Shown piece by piece: positions 1 through 5,327 of a stretch of 9,814 nucleotides of DNA. Position numbers and translations under genes: made by a program. The notes under the pieces were generated by a model. The model ran no database searches. It saw only the letters and a list, made by a program, of their open reading frames with translations, and was not told where the DNA came from. Where the stretch lies: positions 1 to 9,814 of the forward strand of contig JABMQE010000075.1 in the NCBI GenBank assembly GCA_013203415.1. The letters are read 5' to 3'. Within the stretch, counting starts at the first letter, position 1, and each line of letters starts with the position of its first letter. This DNA comes from Candidatus Falkowiibacteriota bacterium. Lineage in GTDB: Bacteria; Patescibacteriota; Patescibacteriia; UBA2591; JABMQE01.

Positions 1-1
1 A

Positions 2-166
2 AAAATTAGCAAACCAGGAAGAAGGGTTTATGTGCCCAAAGATAAATTGCCTTATGTTTTAAATAATTTAGGCGTGGCAATCATTTCTACGCCCCAAGGA
101 TTAATGACTAATAAGGAAGCAAGGAAGAAAGGAATTGGAGGAGAAGTGCTTTGCGAAATTTACTAA
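2..166 (+). CDS. rpsH: 30S ribosomal protein S8, C-terminal part (5' end outside window)
   Basis: The last 54 codons of S8, a primary binder of the central domain of 16S rRNA that helps organise the small-subunit platform. The visible part includes KPGRRVYVP, the loop LGVAIISTPQGLMT and the terminal GIGGEVLCEIY, which match the conserved end of the S8 family, where the last block contacts RNA. It ends in TAA. Its position directly before rplF is the standard spc-operon order. The start lies beyond the left edge, so full length and ribosome-binding site cannot be judged. Identification is firm because the terminal motif is diagnostic. Confidence 0.95.
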   Translation, partial: KISKPGRRVYVPKDKLPYVLNNLGVAIISTPQGLMTNKEARKKGIGGEVLCEIY

Positions 167-262
167 CGTCGCTAATTTGCACTAATTTAGCACGAATTTC
201 ACGAATACCTGAATTATAACACTAGTGATATTTGTGATAAATTCGTGTTAATTAGAGACGTT
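165..262. repeat. Imperfect inverted repeat filling the rpsH-rplF gap
   Basis: The whole gap folds back on itself. The segment 165-176 (aacgtcgctaat) pairs with 251-262 with one mismatch. Alternatively 182-199 (ctaatttagcacgaattt) pairs with 239-255 with two differences. The centre at 220-227 is the palindrome CACTAGTG. The word cacgaat occurs twice in tandem within the left arm. It could be a transcript hairpin that separates or tunes rpsH and rplF translation, or a degenerate palindromic repeat. There is no T-run, so it does not look like a terminator. Confidence 0.6.
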
Positions 263-275
263 GATTAGAGATTTT

Positions 276-830
276 ATGTCAAGAATAGGAAAGATGCCGA
301 TTGAGATTCCAAATGGAGTTTCGGTTGATATCAAAGACAATGAAATAAAAGTAAAAGGACCAAAAGGGGAATTAAACCAAAAAATTATTCCTAACGTTAA
401 TATTGGGCAGGAAGACTCAAAAATAGTTGTTTCGGTTAACAGTCCACAGAACAAAGAGCAAGCGAGTTTGTGGGGTTTGTATAGAAGTTTGGTTTTTAAT
501 ATGGTTAAAGGTGTTACAGATGGTTTTGAAAAAAAGTTGGAGATAAGCGGAGTGGGTTATAAAGCAACTGTAACTGGAAGTAACTTGGTTCTTAATGTTG
601 GGTTTTCGCATCCGGTCGAGATTCCTATCCCGGCGGAAATAGAAGTAAAAGTTGAAAAGAATGATATTATAGTAACTGGAGCGGATAAGCAGGTTGTTGG
701 AGAAGTGGCGGCAAAAATAAGAAAGGTAAGACCAGTTGAACCATACAAATTAAAAGGCATAAAATATTCGTACGAGCAGATAACAAAGAAAGCTGGTAAA
801 GCGGCGAAGGGAGCGGGGGACGCGGGTTAA
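276..830 (+). CDS. rplF: 50S ribosomal protein L6
   Basis: L6 binds 23S rRNA near the sarcin-ricin loop and the factor-binding site of the large subunit. The protein is 184 residues, a normal family length. The start at ATG 276 gives MSRIGKMPIEIPNG, the canonical L6 N-terminus. An in-frame TTG fifteen bases upstream would add five residues unlike the family and is rejected. The two tandem L6 folds are visible: the first ends around GLYRSLVFNMVKGV, and the second contains GVGYKATVTGSNLVLNVGFSHPV. The C-terminal RPVEPYKLKGIKYSYE signature precedes a lysine/glycine-rich tail. No Shine-Dalgarno is seen before the start. The gene lies between rpsH and rplR as in most spc operons. Confidence 0.97.
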   Translation: MSRIGKMPIEIPNGVSVDIKDNEIKVKGPKGELNQKIIPNVNIGQEDSKIVVSVNSPQNKEQASLWGLYRSLVFNMVKGVTDGFEKKLEISGVGYKATVTGSNLVLNVGFSHPVEIPIPAEIEVKVEKNDIIVTGADKQVVGEVAAKIRKVRPVEPYKLKGIKYSYEQITKKAGKAAKGAGDAG

Positions 831-859
831 GTTTTTAATTTTTAATTTTTAGTTTTTAA
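831..859 (+). repeat. Seven-base stutter array between rplF and rplR
   Basis: Four consecutive copies of a TTTTTAA-type heptamer (one with a G) fill the 28-base gap. The A of the rplR ATG is the last base of the final unit. There is no Shine-Dalgarno, so rplR starts directly on this A/T repeat. Confidence 0.75.
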
Positions 860-1278
860 TGAATAAAGGAAAAGTAAAATCTGAAAAGAGGCAAAGAAGA
901 CGGATTAAAGTTCGGTCTCGAGTTAGTGGTACAGAAAAAAGACCGCGGCTTTCGGTTTTTCGGAGTTTGCGTGGAATTCAAGTGCAATTAGTTGATGATG
1001 CAAGTGGGAAGACATTGGTTAGTGCGGGTAGTAAAGATAAAGAAATAGAGAAATTAAGCCAGCCAGAGGCTGGTCAGCCTTTGGCTGAAAATAAAGAAAT
1101 AAAGGGCGACGCGAATAATAGTAAGGTTAGTATTGCTTTTGTGGTGGGGGAGTTGCTTGCTAAGAAAGCGTTAGAGAAAAATATTAAGCGAGTGGTTTTT
1201 GATAGGGGTGGGTATAAATATCATGGAAGAGTAAAGGCGATAGCTGAAGGAGCGAGACGGGGTGGTCTTAAATTCTAG
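859..1278 (+). CDS. rplR: 50S ribosomal protein L18 with a small inserted loop
   Basis: L18 binds 5S rRNA and anchors it in the central protuberance with L5. The protein has 139 residues, somewhat longer than the usual 115-122. The basic N-terminus (KRQRRRIKVRSRVSGT), the RPRLSVFRS strand and the C-terminal FDRGGYKYHGRVKA..EGARRGGLKF block are classic L18. The extra length lies mainly at residues 67-87, between the DKEIEKL strand and the VGELLAKKAL helix. Eleven of these residues (SQPEAGQPLAE) are encoded by a 30-bp twin-hairpin DNA unit at 1059-1088. That region is a loop in known L18 structures, so the insertion should be tolerated. No Shine-Dalgarno is present. Confidence 0.96.
   Translation: MNKGKVKSEKRQRRRIKVRSRVSGTEKRPRLSVFRSLRGIQVQLVDDASGKTLVSAGSKDKEIEKLSQPEAGQPLAENKEIKGDANNSKVSIAFVVGELLAKKALEKNIKRVVFDRGGYKYHGRVKAIAEGARRGGLKF
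1059..1088. repeat. 30-bp twin-hairpin palindromic unit inside rplR
   Basis: Two abutting perfect 6-3-6 hairpins. The first is CCAGCC AGA GGCTGG (1059-1073) and the second is TCAGCC TTT GGCTGA (1074-1088). The unit begins at the third base of a codon. The same architecture and near-identical core occur in rplO at 2337-2366. It is in frame and encodes a hydrophilic loop insertion in L18. Confidence 0.8.
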
Positions 1279-1419
1279 ATTTATCAGATAGTAATTATGC
1301 GGATGTTAACGATTTCGGCTTGAAAGTTTTCATTGCGAGGATAGAAGATGGAAAATTGAAGATGGACTACTTTAAATAAATCAATAAATTAATAAACCAA
1401 TAAATTAGTAGAAAAAAAT
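1279..1419. other. rplR-rpsE spacer
   Basis: A 141-base gap with no recognisable gene. It contains a near repeat of gaagatgga (around 1346-1363) and ends with the word aataaat/aataaac iterated over 1374-1410. I see no convincing promoter, terminator or Shine-Dalgarno. One frame stays open for about 35 codons up to 1379 but has no good start codon. Confidence 0.5.
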
Positions 1420-2055
1420 ATGCCAAAAAGAAATAACAGTAGGGGACCAGGTCGCCCTGGCGGTGGTAGAGGTGAGAGAGAAGAAAAAGAGTTCGAGCAG
1501 AGCTTGGTTGATATTGCTAGGGTTACCAGAGTTAAAGCAGGCGGAAAGCGTTTAAGCTTTCGGGCTTTGGTTGTGATTGGCGATAAAAAGGGGAGAGTGG
1601 GTTCTGGGATTGGCAAGGGGATTGATGTAGCCACGGCAGTGGATAAAGCAGTGGCAAAGGCCAAAAAGAATTTGATTAACGTACAAATTATAAAAGGGAC
1701 AATATCGCATGAAATTTTTGAAAAATTTAAGGCCTGTAAAGTTTTGTTAAAACCAGCAAAGCAAGGTAAAGGTGTTATTGCCGGCGGAAGCGTTAGAACA
1801 GTTTTGGAATTAGCAGGAATAGAGAATGTGGTAAGCAAAATTAGGGGTTCGGCAAGCAAGATTAATAATGTGATGGCGACAATGAATGCGCTAAAGAAAT
1901 TGCGAAAGATTGAGATTAAAGAGGACGTGAAGAAAGCAGGGTCTGGGGAGAAGAAAGGTGATTTTGTAAAAAAACAAGAAAGCAAAAAAACAAGAAAGCA
2001 AACGGACGATGGCAATGAAAAGGAGAGTAATGATAAAAAGAATAGTAAAGAGTAA
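1420..2055 (+). CDS. rpsE: 30S ribosomal protein S5
   Basis: S5 helps form the mRNA entry channel and contributes to decoding accuracy. The protein has 211 residues, longer than the roughly 165 of typical bacterial S5. After a Gly/Arg-rich N-terminal tail come EFEQSLVDIARVTRVKAGGK and FRALVVIGDKKGRVG, the double-stranded-RNA-binding-like domain. The C-terminal domain holds GVIAGGSVRTVLELAGI (118-134) and KINNVMATMNALKKL. From about residue 170 a Lys/Glu/Ser-rich low-complexity tail of some 40 residues is added. Part of it comes from two tandem 16-bp copies at 1968-1999. No Shine-Dalgarno precedes the ATG, only an A-rich leader. rplO follows after 23 bases with no rpmD between. Confidence 0.97.
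   Translation: MPKRNNSRGPGRPGGGRGEREEKEFEQSLVDIARVTRVKAGGKRLSFRALVVIGDKKGRVGSGIGKGIDVATAVDKAVAKAKKNLINVQIIKGTISHEIFEKFKACKVLLKPAKQGKGVIAGGSVRTVLELAGIENVVSKIRGSASKINNVMATMNALKKLRKIEIKEDVKKAGSGEKKGDFVKKQESKKTRKQTDDGNEKESNDKKNSKE
1968..1999 (+). repeat. Tandem 16-bp duplication in the 3' end of rpsE
   Basis: Two perfect adjacent copies of AAAAAAACAAGAAAGC. Because 16 is not a multiple of three, the copies are read in different frames (KKQES, then KKTRK) and both give a lysine-rich tail. It looks like replication slippage in an unstructured C-terminus. Confidence 0.8.
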
Positions 2056-2078
2056 TTAGTAAATAATAAATCAAAAAT

Positions 2079-2612
2079 ATGAGTTTGGGTTTACATAATT
2101 TAAAACCAGCGCGTGGCCGAAAAAAGCGTAAACGCGTGGGTCGGGGCAATGCCTCGGGCCATGGCTCTTATAGTACTAGGGGCCAGAAGGGACAGAGGTC
2201 TAGAAGTGGCGGGAAAAGCGGGCTTAAGATGCGGGGTATAAAGCAAAGAGTGCAAAAGATTCCTAAATTGCGCGGTTTTAAGTCTAGAAATGCATCAATG
2301 GAAGTGGTTAATCTTCGCGACTTGGATTCTAAATTTTCCGCCAGAGGCGGACCAGCCTCGGGCTGGAAGGAAGGAGATATTGTTGACGCCAGGGCAATGT
2401 TTAAGGTGGGTTTAATTAAAGATACAAAAAGGGGTGTAAAAGTTTTGGGAGATGGAAAATTAGGTAAGAAATTGATGGTTCGGGCTAATCATTTTTCGGT
2501 AAGTGCAAAAGATGGTATAATTAATGCGGGCGGGGAGGTTGAGCTCGTAACTCGTAACTCGGGAACTCGTAACTCGGGAACTCGTAACTCGGGAACTCGT
2601 AACTCGAAGTAA
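2079..2612 (+). CDS. rplO: 50S ribosomal protein L15 with insertion and repeat tail
   Basis: L15 is a late-assembly large-subunit protein that binds 23S rRNA. The product has 177 residues against a usual 145-150. The N-terminal signature is clear: LHNLKPARGRKKRKRVGRG, then SGHGSYSTRGQKGQRSRSGG. The central block VVNLRDLDSKF is followed by ten extra residues, SARGGPASGW (87-96), before KEGDIVDARAMFKVGLI. Removing those ten restores a normal L15 alignment, and they coincide exactly with a 30-bp twin-hairpin DNA unit. After the usual terminal GGEVELV there is a tail of four TRNSG-type repeats from a 15-bp tandem array. It lacks a Shine-Dalgarno and lies 23 bases after rpsE. Confidence 0.96.
   Translation: MSLGLHNLKPARGRKKRKRVGRGNASGHGSYSTRGQKGQRSRSGGKSGLKMRGIKQRVQKIPKLRGFKSRNASMEVVNLRDLDSKFSARGGPASGWKEGDIVDARAMFKVGLIKDTKRGVKVLGDGKLGKKLMVRANHFSVSAKDGIINAGGEVELVTRNSGTRNSGTRNSGTRNSK
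2337..2366. repeat. 30-bp twin-hairpin palindromic unit inside rplO
   Basis: Two abutting perfect 6-3-6 hairpins. The first is TCCGCC AGA GGCGGA (2337-2351) and the second is CCAGCC TCG GGCTGG (2352-2366). Here the unit begins at codon position 1, whereas the relative in rplR begins at position 3. The DNA rather than the peptide is therefore what is conserved. Confidence 0.85.
2549..2606 (+). repeat. 15-bp tandem repeat encoding the L15 tail
   Basis: Three full copies of AACTCGTAACTCGGG (2549-2563, 2564-2578, 2579-2593) and a fourth partial copy (2594-2606). The array is in frame and encodes repeated T-R-N-S-G before the TAA stop. The basic word, aactcgt/aactcggg, resembles the stutter words found in the intergenic gaps. 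Confidence 0.9.
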
Positions 2613-2652
2613 CTTATTGTTTTTTAGAAATATATATTAAAATATATACAAG

Positions 2653-3930
2653 ATGTTATCTAAAATAATTCAAATTTTTAAGATTAGAGATTTAAGGAAA
2701 AGCATTCTGTTTGTTTTGGGAATGCTGGTTTTGTTTCGGTTAGCGGCGCATGTGCCTTTGCCAGGAGTGGATGTGGAAGCGTTGCGAGATCTTTTTTCGT
2801 CCAACCAGATTTTGGGATTGTTAAATATTATGTCTGGCGGAGCGATGAGGAGCTTTTCGTTGGTGGCTATGGGTATTGGGCCTTATATTACGGCTTCGAT
2901 TATTATGCAGCTTTTAACAATGATTGTGCCGGCTTTGGAAGAATTAAGCAAAGAAGGGGAGAGCGGACATCAAAAGATAAATCAGTATACCCGGCTTTTG
3001 GCTGTGCCTTTGGCAGTAATCCAATCTTATAGTATGATCATTTTGCTGCAGAGAAGCGGGAGAGGAATTATCGGAGTTTTAGGTCCATACCAAATGTTGT
3101 TGATGATTGCAACATTGGCGGCAGGGACGATGTTCTTGATGTGGATTGGAGAGTTGATTACCGAAAAGAAGATTGGCAATGGTATTTCTTTGATTATTTT
3201 TGCAGGTATTGTTTCCCAGATTCCGACTAGCATCCAGCAATTAGTTGTTACTTTCGATAGGTCGCAATTGATAAATATGCTGTTTTTTGCAGGATTGGCT
3301 GTAATTACAATTGCGGGAGTAGTTTATATTACAGAGGCCCAAAGGAATATTCCGGTTTCTTATGCCAAGAGGGTGAGGGGCAACAAGATGTATGGAGGAA
3401 CTAATACTTATTTGCCGCTTAGGGTAAACCAAGCAGGCATGATTCCGATTATTTTTGCTATTTCTATTATTTTGCTGCCATCAATGATTGCCCAGTTTTT
3501 TCAGCGGGCGAATTCGGTTTGGATGGTAAAAGCAGCAGGTTTTGTGATTGAACTGTTTCAAAACCAGTTATTTTATGGAATTTCATACTTTGTTTTAGTG
3601 GTGGCTTTTACCTATTTTTATACTTCGGTAATTTTTCATCCCCATCAGATTGCAGAGAATTTGCAGAGACAGGGCGGGTTTGTGCCGGGAATCAGGCCGG
3701 GTAATCCAACAGCTTCCTATTTAGGCAAAGTGAGCCAGAGAATAATGTTGGCCGGTGCTATGTCGCTTGGTTTGATTGCAGTTTTGCCTTTGATAAGCAA
3801 GGTATTTTTTACAGGGATAGGGAGTTTGGTTATTGGCGGGGCAAGTATTTTAATTGTGGTTTCTGTGGTTTTGGAAACAGTGAAGCAGATAGAGGCGCAG
3901 CTTGAGATGCGGGAGTATGAGGGAATATAG
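2653..3930 (+). CDS. secY: Protein translocase subunit SecY
   Basis: SecY is the channel-forming membrane subunit of the SecYEG translocon, which exports unfolded preproteins and inserts membrane proteins. The product is 425 residues with ten predicted membrane spans, normal for bacteria. Recognisable blocks are RLAAHVPLPGVD (30-40), the plug/TM2 region with SGGAMRSFSLVAMGIGPYITASIIMQ split across 61-86, and TEAQRNIPVSYAKR (227-240). Further on are RVNQAGMIPIIFA (257-269), the cytosolic loop GGFVPGIRPG (341-350), and the terminus LEMREYEGI. The start at ATG 2653 fits the family. The leader is an A/T palindromic stretch without Shine-Dalgarno. It is the last conserved spc gene before the terminator at 4323-4354. 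Confidence 0.98.
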   Translation: MLSKIIQIFKIRDLRKSILFVLGMLVLFRLAAHVPLPGVDVEALRDLFSSNQILGLLNIMSGGAMRSFSLVAMGIGPYITASIIMQLLTMIVPALEELSKEGESGHQKINQYTRLLAVPLAVIQSYSMIILLQRSGRGIIGVLGPYQMLLMIATLAAGTMFLMWIGELITEKKIGNGISLIIFAGIVSQIPTSIQQLVVTFDRSQLINMLFFAGLAVITIAGVVYITEAQRNIPVSYAKRVRGNKMYGGTNTYLPLRVNQAGMIPIIFAISIILLPSMIAQFFQRANSVWMVKAAGFVIELFQNQLFYGISYFVLVVAFTYFYTSVIFHPHQIAENLQRQGGFVPGIRPGNPTASYLGKVSQRIMLAGAMSLGLIAVLPLISKVFFTGIGSLVIGGASILIVVSVVLETVKQIEAQLEMREYEGI

Positions 3931-4003
3931 ATTTTTTGATTTATGAATGCGGATTTATGATTTATAATTATAGATTATAAGGAGGGGGCGGTTCTTAAAA
4001 TAA

Positions 4004-4011
4004 GGAAGGAG
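4004..4011 (+). promoter_or_regulatory. Strong Shine-Dalgarno of the 78-codon membrane ORF
   Basis: GGAAGGAG lies six bases before ATG 4018. It favours that ATG over the adjacent in-frame GTG at 4015, and it stands out because the core genes here mostly lack such a site. Confidence 0.8.
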
Positions 4012-4017
4012 AAGGTG

Positions 4018-4254
4018 ATGATAAGATCTTCAGTTGTGGTTAGGCGAGTTGTTGTGCTCTTTTTGTTGTGCCTCTTAGTTGTGGGCATGGCTTGTTGGGG
4101 CGCTTCAGAGGTGAATGAGACACCCAGATATTCTCTCATAGCTATTGTTGTGATAGGGATTATTATCCCTGTTGTTTTGCGGCTGATGGATATCTGGGAA
4201 GTGGACAACGGAGACGGTGTTGCGACTTGGAGAGTTTTCTTTTTCTTGGGGTAG
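4018..4254 (+). CDS. Small two-span membrane protein of unknown function
   Basis: I do not recognise this 78-residue protein. A positively charged start (MIRSSVVVRR) is followed by a hydrophobic segment at about 10-28 (VVVLFLLCLLVVGMACWGA). This could be either a membrane span or an uncleaved signal. A short polar loop (SEVNETPR) comes next, then a second span at about 39-57 (SLIAIVVIGIIIPVVL), then an acidic stretch WEVDNGDG and an aromatic end. It has an excellent Shine-Dalgarno six bases upstream. It lies 87 bases after secY and just before an intrinsic terminator, so it is probably the last gene of the secY transcript. Coding is supported by the ribosome site and the clean membrane pattern rather than by homology. 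Confidence 0.65.
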   Translation: MIRSSVVVRRVVVLFLLCLLVVGMACWGASEVNETPRYSLIAIVVIGIIIPVVLRLMDIWEVDNGDGVATWRVFFFLG

Positions 4255-4322
4255 CATTTGTAGTGAGGTGGATGAGGGGGGTATTGAGTCCTAGTTTGGT
4301 CCTTTCGGGCGCCTGTTCCACG

Positions 4323-4354
4323 AAGGGGAGGATGAGTGATTCCTTCCCTTTTTT
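4323..4354 (+). terminator. Intrinsic terminator closing the secY transcription unit
   Basis: The stem pairs AAGGGGAGGA (4323-4332) with TCCTTCCCTT (4341-4350), containing one G-U pair, across an 8-base loop. The right arm runs into six consecutive T (4349-4354). It lies about 70 bases after the small membrane ORF. Confidence 0.8.
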
Positions 4355-4366
4355 GTTAAAAAGATG

Positions 4367-4396
4367 TTAAGATTAAGATAGTTAAAATTGTATAAT
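4367..4396 (+). promoter_or_regulatory. Candidate sigma-70-type promoter for adk
   Basis: TTAAGA (4367-4372) and a perfect TATAAT (4391-4396) are separated by 18 bases, immediately after the terminator and about 150 bases before adk. The -35 matches consensus at four of six positions. Transcription would begin near 4403, inside the first hairpin of the composite element. Confidence 0.5.
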
Positions 4397-4537
4397 TATC
4401 TCCCCCTTTATAAGGGGGAGAATTAAAGAGGGGGTAAAATCCGTATTGACTAGAATTGGAATTAAGACAGTGGATAGTAAAAAAGTCCGTCCCAAACCCC
4501 TCCTTTAATTCCTCCCCTTGAATTAAGGGGAGGATAA
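4396..4537. repeat. Composite hairpin element, copy A
   Basis: Two strong hairpins flank a core. The 5' hairpin is TCTCCCCCTT TAT AAGGGGGAGA (4399-4421), and the 3' hairpin pairs TCCTCCCCTT with AAGGGGAGGA (4510-4534). Inside these, 4420-4435 and 4496-4511 are inverted repeats of each other with two differences. The whole unit can thus fold as a long stem with two side hairpins. Copy B at 8625-8728 shares the 5' hairpin, the arm and the AATCCG that follows. It resembles a non-autonomous palindromic or MITE-like repeat. No coding capacity is visible. Confidence 0.75.
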
Positions 4538-4549
4538 CGAGGAAAAATT

Positions 4550-5197
4550 ATGTTCAACTTGAACTACAAAAACATTATCATCTTCGGGCCGCAGGCGAGC
4601 GGGAAAGGGACGCAGGCAGATGTTTTGGCCGAGAAATTTGGGGTTCCTCATATTTCCACAGGCGCTATTTTTCGGGATGAGATTAGAGGGGGGACAGAGT
4701 TGGGTAAGAAAGTTGAGGGGATACTTAATGCTGGTAATTTGGTGCCTGATGAGATAACTAATGAAATTGTTAAAAATCGTTTGTCTAAATCTGATTGTTC
4801 TGCTGGCTTTGTGCTTGAGGGTTATCCAAGAAATATAAGCCAAGCAGGGTTTTTGGATAAAGTGGCAAAAGTGGATTTGGCTTTGGAAGTTTGGATTAGT
4901 GATGAGGAGGCAGTAATGAGGATTGGAGGCAGAAGGAATTGTCCTAAGTGCGGAACACCGTATCATCTTAAATTTAATCCGTCTAAAAAAGAAGGAGTGT
5001 GTGATAAAGATGGCGAGAAATTAATAATTAGAGATGATGAAAGTGATGAGATTATTAAGCAGCGGCTTAAGAATTATCATGAGCAGACAGAGCCGATAAT
5101 TGATTTTTATAAAGAGAGGGGAATTTATAAGAAGATTGATGGGATGCCGTCAATATCGGAAGTGACGTCGATGATTATGAAAGTCGTCGAGGAGTAG
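4550..5197 (+). CDS. adk: Adenylate kinase
   Basis: Adk catalyses the reversible conversion of ATP and AMP to two ADP in the cytoplasm. The product is 215 residues, a normal long-LID form. The P-loop is GPQASGKGTQ (13-22). The AMP-site segment HISTGAIFR is at 34-42, and LEGYPRN (89-95) corresponds to the usual LDGFPRT, with Glu90 in place of Asp. The LID carries CPKC (131-134) and CDKD (151-154), giving a Cys3-Asp zinc site as in Bacillus-type enzymes. The RRNCP and IRDDESDEIIKQRL segments are conserved. A GAGG site at 4539-4542 precedes the ATG by seven bases. The gene opens a new transcript after the secY terminator. Confidence 0.96.
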   Translation: MFNLNYKNIIIFGPQASGKGTQADVLAEKFGVPHISTGAIFRDEIRGGTELGKKVEGILNAGNLVPDEITNEIVKNRLSKSDCSAGFVLEGYPRNISQAGFLDKVAKVDLALEVWISDEEAVMRIGGRRNCPKCGTPYHLKFNPSKKEGVCDKDGEKLIIRDDESDEIIKQRLKNYHEQTEPIIDFYKERGIYKKIDGMPSISEVTSMIMKVVEE

Positions 5198-5219
5198 TTT
5201 TATATATTATTTAGATGTG

Positions 5220-5317
5220 GAAGGGTTTTGTCACTCGTCACTAGCAACTAGTCACTAGGGATTCGTTTAAGACGTTTTGATCAAAACCCTAGTTGCGAGT
5301 GACTAGTGACAAGTGAC
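5220..5317. repeat. Large inverted repeat in the adk-map gap
   Basis: The 31-base left arm (5230-5260) and right arm (5287-5317) are reverse complements at 25 of 31 positions. Both are built from the word gtcact/actag, as in gtcactcgtcactag. The centre contains the perfect 14-bp palindrome GTTTTGATCAAAAC (5274-5287), and agggttttg (5222-5230) can pair with caaaaccct (5282-5290). It lacks a T-run after the stem, so termination is doubtful. The right arm ends eleven bases before the map start. Confidence 0.75.
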
Positions 5318-5327
5318 TATTATATTT

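Noticed and set aside
261..275. TTG start extending rplF by five residues.
   Set aside because: ATG 276 gives the canonical L6 N-terminus, and the extension overlaps the intergenic inverted repeat.
1272..1379. A frame in the rplR-rpsE gap open for about 35 codons, with a protein-like stretch (DFGLKVFIARIEDGKLK).
   Set aside because: There is no credible start codon or ribosome site, and part of it is made of a near repeat of gaagatgga. It could be a gene remnant, but this cannot be supported.
4272..4370. A 32-codon ORF after the small membrane protein, preceded by GAGGTGG.
   Set aside because: It runs through the intrinsic terminator at 4323-4354 and has no membrane or domain pattern.
5313..5327. 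GTG start extending map by five residues.
   Set aside because: It lies in the right arm of the inverted repeat, and ATG 5328 gives the usual Map N-terminus.
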